The notes under the pieces: generated by a model | The model's database searches: none | The model's input: the letters and a program-made list of their open reading frames with translations, nothing else | Told to the model about the DNA's origin: nothing | In this document: piece by piece, positions 44,967 to 53,194 of the stretch | How positions within the stretch are numbered: position 1 is the first letter of the stretch | Layout: each line of letters opens with the position of its first letter | Position numbers and translations under genes: made by a program | Source of the DNA: Chloroflexus aggregans DSM 9485 | GTDB lineage: Bacteria > Chloroflexota > Chloroflexia > Chloroflexales > Chloroflexaceae | DNA: 64,000 nucleotides | Assembly (NCBI RefSeq): GCF_000021945.1 | Contig: NC_011831.1 | Span: 3,485,353 to 3,549,352 of the forward strand | Reading direction: 5' to 3'

Positions 44967-46142
44967 ATGCATTCATCTTCTCCCCTCACCGTCTTTCTGG
45001 TGTTTTTGCGCTTAGGGCTGACCTCCTTCGGTGGGCCGGTGGCCCATCTTGGTTATTTTCGGAGTGAATTCGTCGAACGACGGCGTTGGCTTGATGAGGC
45101 GACCTTTGCCGACCTGATCGCGCTGTCCCAATTTTTGCCCGGTCCGGCCAGTAGCCAGGTAGGTATTGCGATTGGGACGATGCGTGCCGGGTTGCTTGGT
45201 GGGCTAGCAGCGTGGCTCGGCTTCACGTTACCATCTGCTCTGCTGATGATCGGGTTTGCGTATGGCGTGAGCGTCATTGGCGATCCGGCTAGTGGTTGCT
45301 TGCACGGGCTGAAGCTGGTAGTGGTGGCGGTCGTTGCTCAGGCGGTGTGGCAGATGGGCCAACGGCTTTGCCCAGATCGCTTGCGGGTGAGTATGGCAAT
45401 ACTAGCCGCGCTGGTGTTGCTGATCTGGTCTGACGCATTGGTGCAACTCGTGGTGATCGGGTTGGGTGGATTAGTTGGTTGGCGGCTGTTGCGTCTACCG
45501 GTACCAGGCGGCCTTGTGGTTGCCTCACCGATTCGTCCACGTACCGGCTTTGCTTTTGCCGTGATGTTTGTCATTTTGCTCGTCGGTGCAGGACTGCTGG
45601 CACCGCTGAGCGACAACGCAACGCTGCGCTTTCTGGCCGGGATGGTGCGTACCGGTTCGCTCGTCTTTGGTGGTGGGCATGTTGTGTTGCCCCTCCTTGC
45701 CCCGGTCGTGGTTGGCACCGGTTTGATGAGTGCTGAAACATTTATCGCCGGATATGGTGCGGCTCAAGCGGTACCGGGGCCTTTGCTCAGTTTCAGTGCC
45801 TATCTGGGCGCGGTAGCGGCGGTTTCACCGGGTGGTTGGCTGGGTGGGATGTTGGCGCTCATCGCGATCTTCATACCCTCGTTCTTGCTCATCTGGGCTG
45901 CCTTACCGTTTTGGGCTGCCTTGCGCGTGCAACCGGTAGCTCAATCAGTGTTGGCCGGGGTGAATGCCGCCGTCGTGGGGATTTTGTTGGCAGCACTGTA
46001 TCAGCCGGTCATCACCAGCGCGATTCGTGGTCCGACCGATGTCGCACTGGCGCTCGGCGCCTTCGCGGCGTTGCACGTGTGGCGCCTACCACCGTTGGTC
46101 GTAGTAGTCGCGTGCGCTGCTATCGGGGCCATCGTATGCTAG
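44967..46142 (+). CDS. chrA: Chromate transporter, two-domain ChrA type
   Basis: This 391-residue membrane protein has two homologous halves. The first shows FLRLGLTSFGGPVAHLGYFRSEFVERRRWLDEATFADLIALSQFLPGPASSQVGIAIG, the second MVRTGSLVFGGGHVVLPLL and GYGAAQAVPGPLLSFSAYLGA. These are the conserved FGGP and PGP motifs of the CHR family, which exports chromate in proton- or sulfate-linked fashion. The frame extends upstream into the glycosylase gene, but the family start is ATG 44967, 35 nt after that gene. Confidence 0.9.
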   Translation: MHSSSPLTVFLVFLRLGLTSFGGPVAHLGYFRSEFVERRRWLDEATFADLIALSQFLPGPASSQVGIAIGTMRAGLLGGLAAWLGFTLPSALLMIGFAYGVSVIGDPASGCLHGLKLVVVAVVAQAVWQMGQRLCPDRLRVSMAILAALVLLIWSDALVQLVVIGLGGLVGWRLLRLPVPGGLVVASPIRPRTGFAFAVMFVILLVGAGLLAPLSDNATLRFLAGMVRTGSLVFGGGHVVLPLLAPVVVGTGLMSAETFIAGYGAAQAVPGPLLSFSAYLGAVAAVSPGGWLGGMLALIAIFIPSFLLIWAALPFWAALRVQPVAQSVLAGVNAAVVGILLAALYQPVITSAIRGPTDVALALGAFAALHVWRLPPLVVVVACAAIGAIVC

Positions 46143-46211
46143 ACCGAAGGTAGCGCTGCCTAAAGCTATGCGTTCCGCGGCGAAACGGTTCATCGTAGTG
46201 GATGGGCAATC

Positions 46212-47075
46212 CTACTCCGCCGATAATCCTGCTCCCCACCGCATCACCGCTATCACTTCAGCCTGGCCGACCGGTCGTTGTCCGCGCTCAATGGCCGTCC
46301 GCAACTGCGTGAGCTGTTCACCGGATGGAACACTGGCTTGACGTGCGAGCCAGAGGTTGAGCGCTTCGACGTACAGAGCGGTGAGATCGGTCGTATCGGC
46401 GACATTGGCCGTCAGCTCGGTCAGGGTCATCTGGAGACGACCACGCGCTGCCGGCCAGTCAATGACATCCGGCATTGCTTGAATGGCGTCGATCAAGCGT
46501 ATAGCGCGTTCGCAAATCACTTGTCGTTCGGAGGGCGGCGGCGGCGCAGGTGCTTCTGGTTGGACGAGCGGTTCTGAAGGCGATGGCGTCGGAGCAACCG
46601 GAGCTACTGCTTCACCGTGCAGCAGCGCGACGAGTCGCTCATAGCCGGCGCGTAGCAACGATTCCATTTCGCGGGTGTAGTGGAGCCACGCACCGATCTG
46701 CATCCCTGCCGGATCGGGAATATCGCGCGCGCGGTCGGCTAGCTCACCGAGCGATGTAACGTTCGCCTGTGGATAACGACTGCGTAAGACACGGGCAATC
46801 CCACTATCGACGGCGATCAGGATGTCGGCTGCATTTACCAGTTCTTCGGTGAGCGAGCGCGCGGTGTGGTTGTTGTCGGTCATACCAAACACGGCTAGCG
46901 CATCGCGCGCCATTGGTTGTAACGGTTCGTCGTCGTGACCAACGACGCCGGCAGAAGCGATCTGCCACGCATGGCCACGCTCCTGCGCTAAGCGGCGAAG
47001 GAGCGCAACGGCAATCGGTGCTCGCCCGGTGTCGGCGGCGCCAACGATTAAAATGGTTGGTTCCAAGTGTGACAT
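46212..47075 (-). CDS. Low-molecular-weight phosphatase-fold protein lacking the catalytic cysteine, with C-terminal extension
   Basis: The first about 150 residues match the low-molecular-weight protein tyrosine phosphatase/arsenate reductase fold: ILIV followed by the P-loop position, SAGVVGHDDEPLQPMARDAL, DILIAVDSGIARVLRSRYP and RDIPDPAG. The P-loop, normally CxxxxCRS, reads GAADTGRA (12-19): Cys12 and Cys17 are both Gly, while Arg18 and Asp121 of the DP motif are kept. It is therefore probably inactive as a phosphatase. A Pro/Glu-rich linker (about 160-185) leads to a helical C-terminal domain of about 100 residues that I do not recognise. Start ATG 47075. A binding or sensing role is inferred. 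Confidence 0.8.
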   Translation of the reverse strand: MSHLEPTILIVGAADTGRAPIAVALLRRLAQERGHAWQIASAGVVGHDDEPLQPMARDALAVFGMTDNNHTARSLTEELVNAADILIAVDSGIARVLRSRYPQANVTSLGELADRARDIPDPAGMQIGAWLHYTREMESLLRAGYERLVALLHGEAVAPVAPTPSPSEPLVQPEAPAPPPPSERQVICERAIRLIDAIQAMPDVIDWPAARGRLQMTLTELTANVADTTDLTALYVEALNLWLARQASVPSGEQLTQLRTAIERGQRPVGQAEVIAVMRWGAGLSAE

Positions 47076-47608
47076 ACGAGTACGCTACCGATCTCAACGT
47101 GTGCAAGCGCGCACACGATTCTTGCTCGTCCCGAACGTGGTTCGCATCTGACGGGCGTAACGTTTCGTCGCCCAAACCATACCCAAATCGGACACATTTG
47201 ATCCCTGATTCACCGATCGGGTGCGGAGAGACCGGCACAACGCCGTTCCGCCGCAGGGATCTGCACAGGCGCTCAAGATACCTTGCTGCATCTGTTTGCC
47301 GGTCGGCGCTGGAGATTCGTGTATCCAGGGCACCACCGCTTGCGCACGCATGCGCAGGAGACGGATGCCAGATCACGGTACCGGTTGGCCGTTGCGCGAC
47401 GGGAAACGGACGGTTGCCGCGCTTACCCCATCTGGTCCGCGATACCGTGCTGATTGGCCCACGTGCTCCGTTGCATGGTGAGGGTCACGGTTCACGTGAG
47501 TAGATGGTCCCACGGTACAGTACGATGTTGTCAACCGAGACAACCCTCCGTACATACCACCATCACGCTTCCCTCTGCCCGCATTGTACCACGGTCCGAG
47601 TGCTTCAT

Positions 47609-47637
47609 TTGATTGTTTTAGCGGTTTATGGTATCTT
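47609..47637 (+). promoter_or_regulatory. Putative promoter of the M23 peptidase gene
   Basis: TTGATT (47609-47614) and TATCTT (47632-47637) are spaced by 17 nt. Transcription would begin near 47644, giving a leader of about 180 nt. Confidence 0.5.
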
Positions 47638-47674
47638 GCCACTGTGCCGTATCGAAGATGATATAGGCAACATA

Positions 47675-47759
47675 TGTCATATACCTTGCTGTATATGACA
47701 CAGCACTCCGCGACAGGACCAGGCTCGTCCTGTCTCATCGTCGCACTATGGTGCGACGA
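47675..47759 (+). promoter_or_regulatory. Three consecutive perfect hairpins in the M23 peptidase leader
   Basis: Stem 1 is TGTCATATAC/GTATATGACA (47675-47684 and 47691-47700, 6-nt loop). Stem 2 is GACAGGA/TCCTGTC (47712-47718 and 47728-47734, 9-nt loop). Stem 3 is TCGTCGCAC/GTGCGACGA (47738-47746 and 47751-47759, 4-nt loop). They lie between the putative promoter and the start codon. Stem 1 could equally be a DNA operator. Confidence 0.5.
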
Positions 47760-47823
47760 CGCGATTCCGTGTTGAATGACGTTTGCCCTCGTCTGGGCAA
47801 CGTCCGGAGGAGAAACAATCGAT

Positions 47824-48969
47824 ATGTCGCTGCATTCGACGCGCCGGCAATACGCTCTGAGAGCGTTAGGCTGGTTGATCGCCGTGATGCTGACGTTCGT
47901 CACTCGACCGTGGCCGGTCGCCGCTGCTCCCACCCTCGTTCTCCCCACTCCTCCCGGCGAACCTTGGCGGATTATTCAAGGCTATGCTTGCGGTACTCAC
48001 AATGGCTGGGATCGCTATTCGCTCGATGTAGCCCAAGTCAATGGGCCAACCTATAACGCTCCAATCCGGGCTGCTGCTGCCGGTACGCTCTGGCACTGGG
48101 AAGCGCGGAGCGGAACGATAATCCTTTTCCACGGGGATAACTTCTTTACGATGTATACCCATCTTAGTCGTCCGGTGACGACCGAACGTGGCTACGCTTT
48201 TGCTGTAGGCGACGTGCTTGGCTATGCCGGGGATCGCGGTTCGCCCGGTATTCCACATCTCCACTTTACCGCCTACACCGCCAGCGCAAACGGGTGGAGT
48301 GGACGACAATCGGTACCGCTACGGTTTGCTGAAGGCTATGACCTGCCGGAAATCGGTGGTTGTAATCAGCATGGTGGTACAATCTTGACTGCGATGTCGC
48401 TCCAAGATCCGCAAGTAACGTTTAGCAGTGTGGCGTTACCGGCAGGATGGTACAACGTTGATCACCAGATCGATTTTAGCGTGACGTGGGGTGGCGGCGG
48501 GCTGAGTCAAGCGTGGGATAGCGAGCCGCCTGCCGATGGGCCGATGTTCCCCGGCGCTTACGATGGTTATGCGCGCCTATCCGATATGGGGGAGGGTTGG
48601 TATACGCTCTATGTGCGTGCGTGGGGGCTTGATGGTCGTCAGACGTTAGCGCGCTATGGGCCGGTAGGGTATGATGTTTCACCACCGGTATTGCATGTCA
48701 CGCCGAGTAGCTCGACCCTTCCGGCTAACCAATCGGTAATCCTGACATGGCCTGCTGCCATCGATCCGCTCTCTGGAGTAGCCGGTTATCGCCTATACCT
48801 TGGCCCCGATCCTGACGGCGAGAGTGAATGGTTTGAGGTTGAACCAAGGGTGGCCATACCGCCGTTGGCACCCGGCACGTATGTTTTACGGGTAAAGCCG
48901 ATTGACAATGCAGGTAACGTAGGCGCGTGGCAGACGGTGCAGACCGTTGTGGTGACGCAGCACCCCTAG
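47824..48969 (+). CDS. Secreted M23-family peptidase with C-terminal beta domains
   Basis: This 381-residue exported protein has a signal peptide (basic start, hydrophobic core at about 11-25, likely cleavage after VAAA, about 35). The M23 (LytM-like) metallopeptidase domain has its full set of residues: zinc ligands His59 and Asp63 (HNGWD), catalytic-site His113 (YTHL), and His145-x-His147 (HLHF). Two beta-sandwich-like regions follow, the last resembling fibronectin type III (about 300-380, SGVAGYRLYLGPDPDG, KPIDNAGNVGAW). It probably cuts peptidoglycan cross-links. ATG 47824 has GGAGGA upstream. It converges on the L,D-transpeptidase gene 19 nt away. Confidence 0.85.
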   Translation: MSLHSTRRQYALRALGWLIAVMLTFVTRPWPVAAAPTLVLPTPPGEPWRIIQGYACGTHNGWDRYSLDVAQVNGPTYNAPIRAAAAGTLWHWEARSGTIILFHGDNFFTMYTHLSRPVTTERGYAFAVGDVLGYAGDRGSPGIPHLHFTAYTASANGWSGRQSVPLRFAEGYDLPEIGGCNQHGGTILTAMSLQDPQVTFSSVALPAGWYNVDHQIDFSVTWGGGGLSQAWDSEPPADGPMFPGAYDGYARLSDMGEGWYTLYVRAWGLDGRQTLARYGPVGYDVSPPVLHVTPSSSTLPANQSVILTWPAAIDPLSGVAGYRLYLGPDPDGESEWFEVEPRVAIPPLAPGTYVLRVKPIDNAGNVGAWQTVQTVVVTQHP

Positions 48970-48988
48970 CTTCACGCCTGTCGGTCGC

Positions 48989-50119
48989 TCACTGTCGCAC
49001 GATCACCGGTGTTCCGACCGGCGCCCAATTGTAGAGCCACGCTGCGGGCACGAGGGGAAGATTGATACAGCCGTGGCTCCGGCGTACACCGGTGCCGAAC
49101 TGATTGTGCCAGTAGGTGCCGTGCAGGGCTACTCCACCGACAATGTACATCGCGTGAGGTACTTTTGGCACCAGCCAACACTCGCCGCCGAGACAGCCGC
49201 GCATCGTCTGTTCGCGCACTTTGGCGTAGATACTAAAGGTGCCAACCGGTGTATTAAAGCCATCGCGTCCGGTTGAAACCGGTGCGTCGAAGATGATGCG
49301 ACCATTTTCAAGGGCATAGAGCCATTGATCACTTAAATCGACGATGATGAGCTTGTCGCCTGAGGGTGCCACCGGCTGAGCGGGTTGCACGGTCGGTTGA
49401 GCCGGTCGGGGTGTAGGTGCTTTTGGAAGCGGTGGCGGAGTGACGGTGGGTGGTGGTAGTTCCTGTACGTGACCGTTGGCGTCGACCGGTACCGCGTTTC
49501 CGGCTGCGACCGGACGCAAATCGATCCCGCGTAGACGGGCGAGATCGCGGCCTATATCACCGACCTGCACCGTCTTGGTCGGGGAGGCCGAACGGGGATC
49601 GACTTCGAGCCGTGCGCGTTCAAAGTACTGTACCTGCTGTAACGTACCACCGATGTATTCCCAGCGCGGTTCGCTAATCGGCAAGCCAAAGACATCGATC
49701 CCACCGTGTGCTTCCCAAAAGGCAAGAAACGGTGGCCCTATGGTATAGCCGGTCTCGGTGAAATAGCGCCGTTCAGGCGCTTCACGCACAGCGTGCGGCG
49801 GGAGTGGAAACGAACGACCCAACGCTGCGGCATACTCGGCACCTACTCGTCCGCGGAGGATGGCGTTGTGGTACGCCGGATGCAGCTCAAGCCGACCGCG
49901 CTCGAAGTACTGTACGATCAGATCGCCGTCACGGAACGGTTGGCTGATCGGCTGGCCAAGCGTTAATGCTCCCTCGTCTTCACGCCATGCGCTCAGAAAG
50001 CCATACGTATCGTCAAGTCGCTGGCCGGTAGCCACAAAGTAGAGGGCATTGCTCTGCGCAGAGAGCGGTGTGCCGATCAGCGCCAGCACTATTCCCAAAA
50101 CCATCCCGATCAGTCGCAT
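48989..50119 (-). CDS. Exported L,D-transpeptidase (YkuD domain)
   Basis: This 376-residue protein has a signal peptide (to about 22), two copies of a short module containing GxPIS and QYFERxRLExxP (about 55-85 and 135-165), a Pro-rich linker (about 205-245) and a YkuD domain (about 250-376). The catalytic motif is SHGCIN with Cys351, preceded by the ALHGTYW histidine. Such enzymes form 3-3 cross-links or attach proteins to peptidoglycan. In a Chloroflexus-like wall the acceptor diamino acid may be ornithine, which would be unusual; that is inference. Confidence 0.88.
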   Translation of the reverse strand: MRLIGMVLGIVLALIGTPLSAQSNALYFVATGQRLDDTYGFLSAWREDEGALTLGQPISQPFRDGDLIVQYFERGRLELHPAYHNAILRGRVGAEYAAALGRSFPLPPHAVREAPERRYFTETGYTIGPPFLAFWEAHGGIDVFGLPISEPRWEYIGGTLQQVQYFERARLEVDPRSASPTKTVQVGDIGRDLARLRGIDLRPVAAGNAVPVDANGHVQELPPPTVTPPPLPKAPTPRPAQPTVQPAQPVAPSGDKLIIVDLSDQWLYALENGRIIFDAPVSTGRDGFNTPVGTFSIYAKVREQTMRGCLGGECWLVPKVPHAMYIVGGVALHGTYWHNQFGTGVRRSHGCINLPLVPAAWLYNWAPVGTPVIVRQ

Positions 50120-50232
50120 AGGTACCCCGTTTCTCTGCGATCTACGGCTGCTTCTCCTGTATTATACGAGTGGCTGAGCTGTGGTACCATAGGAAGAGTG
50201 ATACCAAATAGAAGCGCTATCAAGGAGAGGCT

Positions 50233-51337
50233 ATGTTAGCTGAATTGCACGAAGAATTGGAAACCATCCGCGAGCGCTTTGCTAACTTGCGAGGGCATCT
50301 TTGACTTAGCGGCGAAACAGGCCGAGATTGAACAACTTGAAGTCCGGGCTTCCGATCCTGAGTTGTGGAATACACCGCGCGTCGCCCAAGAGTTGATGCA
50401 GCGGCTGACACGGCTGAAAGAAGAGGTGGCGCTCTGGAATGATCTCGACCACCGGATGACCAGTCTGGCCGAGCTGATCGAGTTGGCCGAGCAAGAGGGT
50501 GACGAGTCGCTGGCGGCCGATCTTGCCGCTGAGTTGCGCGCAGTGCAGCGTGAGGTAGCCCAGCGCGAGCTTGAGATCTTGCTCAGCGGTCCTTATGATG
50601 ACCGTGATGCGTTTTTGTCGATCCAAGCCGGCATGGGCGGCACCGATGCCCAAGATTGGGCAGCGATGCTGCTGCGGATGTACACACGCTGGGCAGAACG
50701 GCGTGGGTATACGGTGAACTTGATCGACCTGAGTGAAGGTGAAGAGGCCGGGATCAAGAGTGCAACCATCGAAATCCGTGGGCCATACGCCTACGGTTAT
50801 GCCCGGGCCGAAGCCGGTGTTCACCGACTGATCCGGCTATCACCGTTCAACGCTGCTCATACGCGCCAAACCAGCTTTGCCCGTGTCGAGGTTATGCCCG
50901 AAGTGGATGACGCACCAGAGGTTGAGATTAAGCCGGAAGACCTACGTATTGATGTCTTTCGGAGTGGCGGTCATGGGGGGCAAGGCGTCAATACCACCGA
51001 CTCGGCAGTACGGATCACCCACTTACCGACGGGCATTGTGGTGACCTGCCAAAATGAGCGTTCGCAGATTCAGAACCGCGAAACGGCGCTGCGGGTTTTG
51101 CGGGCGCGTCTCCTCGAACGCGAATTGCAGCGGCAGGCCGAAGAGCGTGCTCGTTTGCGCGGTGAATATCGTGAGGCGGCGTTTGGTAATCAGATGCGTA
51201 CCTACTATCTGCACCCGTCAACGCTCGTTAAAGATCATCGCACCGATTACGAAACGAGCAATGTGCAGGCCGTACTCGATGGTGAGATCGATCCGTTTAT
51301 TGAAGCGTTCTTACGTGCAAATGTACGGGAGTCATGA
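50233..51337 (+). CDS. prfB: Peptide chain release factor 2, programmed +1 frameshift
   Basis: RF2 terminates at UGA and UAA. Translation starts at ATG 50233 (AAGGAGAG upstream) and meets an in-frame TGA at 50302-50304 after 23 codons. The slip site CTT TGA C with an upstream Shine-Dalgarno-like GAGGG three bases before CTT is the classic autoregulatory +1 frameshift: reading continues with GAC at 50303, so the product is joined from 50233-50301 and 50303-51337. Downstream motifs are GGTDAQDWAAMLLRMY, the stop-recognition SPF (RLSPFNAAHTRQTSF) and the peptidyl-hydrolysis GGQ (SGGHGGQGVNTTDSAVR). The stop overlaps the start of the HIT gene. Confidence 0.95.
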
Positions 51338-51849
51338 TGGAGATCAAGTATACGCCGTGGCGCATGCGCTACATCAAGCGGGGTGATACTGCTGATGAGG
51401 GGTGTGTCTTTTGTGCGATGGCCGCTGCCGATGGTCGTGATGATGCCGAGCGATTAGTGCTTTATCGAGGGCGGCAGTGTTTTGTGGTGATGAACCTCTA
51501 CCCCTACAACACCGCGCATCTGATGGTTGTGCCGTATATGCATGTCGCCGATCTTACGACACTTGATAGTACAACGGCGAACGAACTCTTTTGGCTCACT
51601 CAGCGGAGTGTTGCGATCATTCAGGCCGAATACGCCCCGCATGGGTTCAACCTCGGTATGAATCTTGGTCGGGTCGCCGGGGCCGGAATTGCCGATCACT
51701 TGCACATGCACATTGTGCCGCGTTGGAGTGGCGATACCAATTTTATGCCGGTGATTGGTGATACCAAGCTGATCCCCGAGGCGTTGAACGAGACGTATGA
51801 CCGGTTACGACCACACTTTGCCGCTCTCAGCTTAGCGTCCGATCAATAA
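51334..51849 (+). CDS. HIT-family nucleotide phosphorylase/hydrolase
   Basis: This 171-residue protein has the histidine triad HLHMH at 122-126 followed by IVPRW, an N-terminal CVFC (24-27) that may bind zinc, and NLYPYNTAHLMVVPYMHVADL. It resembles Ap4A phosphorylase-like HIT proteins that act on dinucleoside polyphosphates or adenylated compounds. ATG 51334 overlaps the prfB stop, so the two are co-translated. Its 3' end overlaps the 3' end of the response-regulator gene on the other strand by 23 nt. Confidence 0.88.
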   Translation: MMEIKYTPWRMRYIKRGDTADEGCVFCAMAAADGRDDAERLVLYRGRQCFVVMNLYPYNTAHLMVVPYMHVADLTTLDSTTANELFWLTQRSVAIIQAEYAPHGFNLGMNLGRVAGAGIADHLHMHIVPRWSGDTNFMPVIGDTKLIPEALNETYDRLRPHFAALSLASDQ

Positions 51850-52198
51850 TGTCGATGAGATGCTGAACCTCGAACGGTTTTTGAAGGATGACGGCACCTT
51901 CGGCTTCAAGGTCGGCAAACCACGGTTTGCGGCTCAGAGCAGTCATCAGGATGATCGGGATACCGTCGTCTTGGAGGCGTTCTTTGATGCGTTGAAACGT
52001 CTCGACCCCATCCATATTGGGCATCATAATATCACTCAACACCAGGCTCGGTGAGCATTGGTTGAGCAGGCGGAGGCCTTCTATACCGTCACGAGCAAGG
52101 ATGACGTCGTAGCCGGCGTTGCGCAAGGCAATCGACAAGATGCTTTGGAGGTTGAGGTCATCGTCAATGATAAAAATGGTACCTTTGCTTGCTGCCAT
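51827..52198 (-). CDS. Stand-alone response regulator (CheY-like receiver)
   Basis: This 123-residue protein is a single receiver domain. The acidic pocket is IIDDD (12-14), the phospho-acceptor is Asp56 in LSDIMMP, with Thr86 (MTALS) and Lys107 (LQKPF) completing the active site. There is no output domain, so it acts by protein-protein contact. No histidine kinase gene is in the window. The start is ATG 52198. The tail-to-tail overlap with the HIT gene is 23 nt. Confidence 0.92.
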   Translation of the reverse strand: MAASKGTIFIIDDDLNLQSILSIALRNAGYDVILARDGIEGLRLLNQCSPSLVLSDIMMPNMDGVETFQRIKERLQDDGIPIILMTALSRKPWFADLEAEGAVILQKPFEVQHLIDIIDRTLS

Positions 52199-52333
52199 AT
52201 GCGTTCCTGTATATCCTGCTGTAGTTGGGTACTTGGAAGTCGAGTGAACACGTCGGTGTAGCGTTGAGCGCCATTATACCAGAGAGTGACAAGATACGTG
52301 GTAATCTTAGTGTGACAACAAGGAGCGATTGTC

Positions 52334-52783
52334 ATGAGTCGTCCGGTGCCGGCAGTACTGGCCGAATATCCGTTTCATTACCCAATCGAGGTGCGGTTTC
52401 GCGATCTCGATGCGCTCGGCCATGTGAACAATGCCGTCTACGCAACCTACTGTGAGTCGGCGCGGATTGCCTATTATCAGCGGTTAGTTGGTGGTTCGCT
52501 CGATCGATTAGGTATTATTTTGGCCGAGCAGACGATCCGCTACAAAGCGCCGGCCCATTTCGGTGATGAGCTGCTGGTCGGTGTGCGGGTGGGTCGGATC
52601 GGCAGTAAGAGTTTTACGATGGAGTATGCGATTGCCCGTCTTGGCGATGGCGCGCTAATTGCGACGGCACTGTCGGTGTTGGTAGCTTACGATTATGCCG
52701 CCGGACGGAGTGTGCCGGTGAGTGATGAATTCCGGGCACGGGTTATCGAGGTACAAGGTGGGTTGCCTGAATCGTTGTCATAG
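52334..52783 (+). CDS. Acyl-CoA thioesterase, 4-hydroxybenzoyl-CoA thioesterase type
   Basis: This 149-residue hot-dog-fold protein has RFRDLDALGHVNNAVYATYCESARIAY, where Asp26 and the GHVNN segment are the hallmark active site of the 4HBT/YbgC group, and IRYKAPAHFGDELLV. It probably hydrolyses acyl-CoA; the chain-length preference cannot be told. AAGGAG lies 9 nt before ATG 52334. It stands alone, converging on the BTAD-protein gene across repeat array 3. Confidence 0.88.
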   Translation: MSRPVPAVLAEYPFHYPIEVRFRDLDALGHVNNAVYATYCESARIAYYQRLVGGSLDRLGIILAEQTIRYKAPAHFGDELLVGVRVGRIGSKSFTMEYAIARLGDGALIATALSVLVAYDYAAGRSVPVSDEFRARVIEVQGGLPESLS

Positions 52784-52869
52784 GGGCATCCTGCCGAGGA
52801 GGGTACATGGCGGTGTGCCCTACGACGGGGGGCGCTTTGCACCCTCTGCTTCGTTGCGTGTGTATGCGC

Positions 52870-53184
52870 GAGCCGCACCGGTGGGGCGGTTGGGCGAGCC
52901 GCACCGGTGGGGGGTGGGCGAGCCGCACCGGTGGGGCGGTTGGGCGAGCCGCACCGGTGGGGGGTGGGCGAGCCGCACCGGTGGGGCGGTTGGGCGAGCC
53001 GCACCGGTGGGGGGTGGGCGAGCCGCACCGGTGGGGGGTGGGTGAGCCGCACCGGTGGGGGGTGGGCGAGCCGCACCGGTGGGGGGTGGGTGAGCCGCAC
53101 CGGTGGGGGGTGGGTGAGCCGCACCGGTGGGGGGTGGGTGAGCCGCACCGGTGGGGGGTGGGTGAGCCGCACTGCCGTGCGGCT
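52870..53184. repeat. G-rich tandem repeat array 3 (about 13 units of 24-26 bp)
   Basis: The unit is GAGCCGCACCGGTGGGG followed by GGTGGGC or CGGTTGGGC, 24 or 26 bp, repeated about 13 times head to tail. The last copy changes into a hairpin AGCCGCAC-tgcc-GTGCGGCT (53165-53184). The two lengths mix in the first half; the second half is uniformly 24 bp. It lies between the convergent thioesterase and BTAD-protein genes. There are no unique spacers, so it is not a CRISPR. The 52784-52869 flank holds no gene. Confidence 0.93.
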
Positions 53185-53194
53185 TTACTTTGTG

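Larger units (their letters stand above)
47076..47823. other. Gene-free stretch with promoter and serial hairpins
   Basis: I find no convincing gene in these 750 bases; the longer frames on both strands have unusual composition and no family features. The left half is unremarkable. The right half holds an inverted repeat GTTGTC/GACAAC (47527-47544), a promoter-like pair and three further perfect hairpins before the peptidase gene. Confidence 0.6.

Noticed and set aside
46804-47503. Two opposite frames of about 190 residues around 47 kb
   Set aside because: Arg/Ser-rich shadow translations that overlap the phosphatase-like gene on one side and show no domain or ribosome-binding site.
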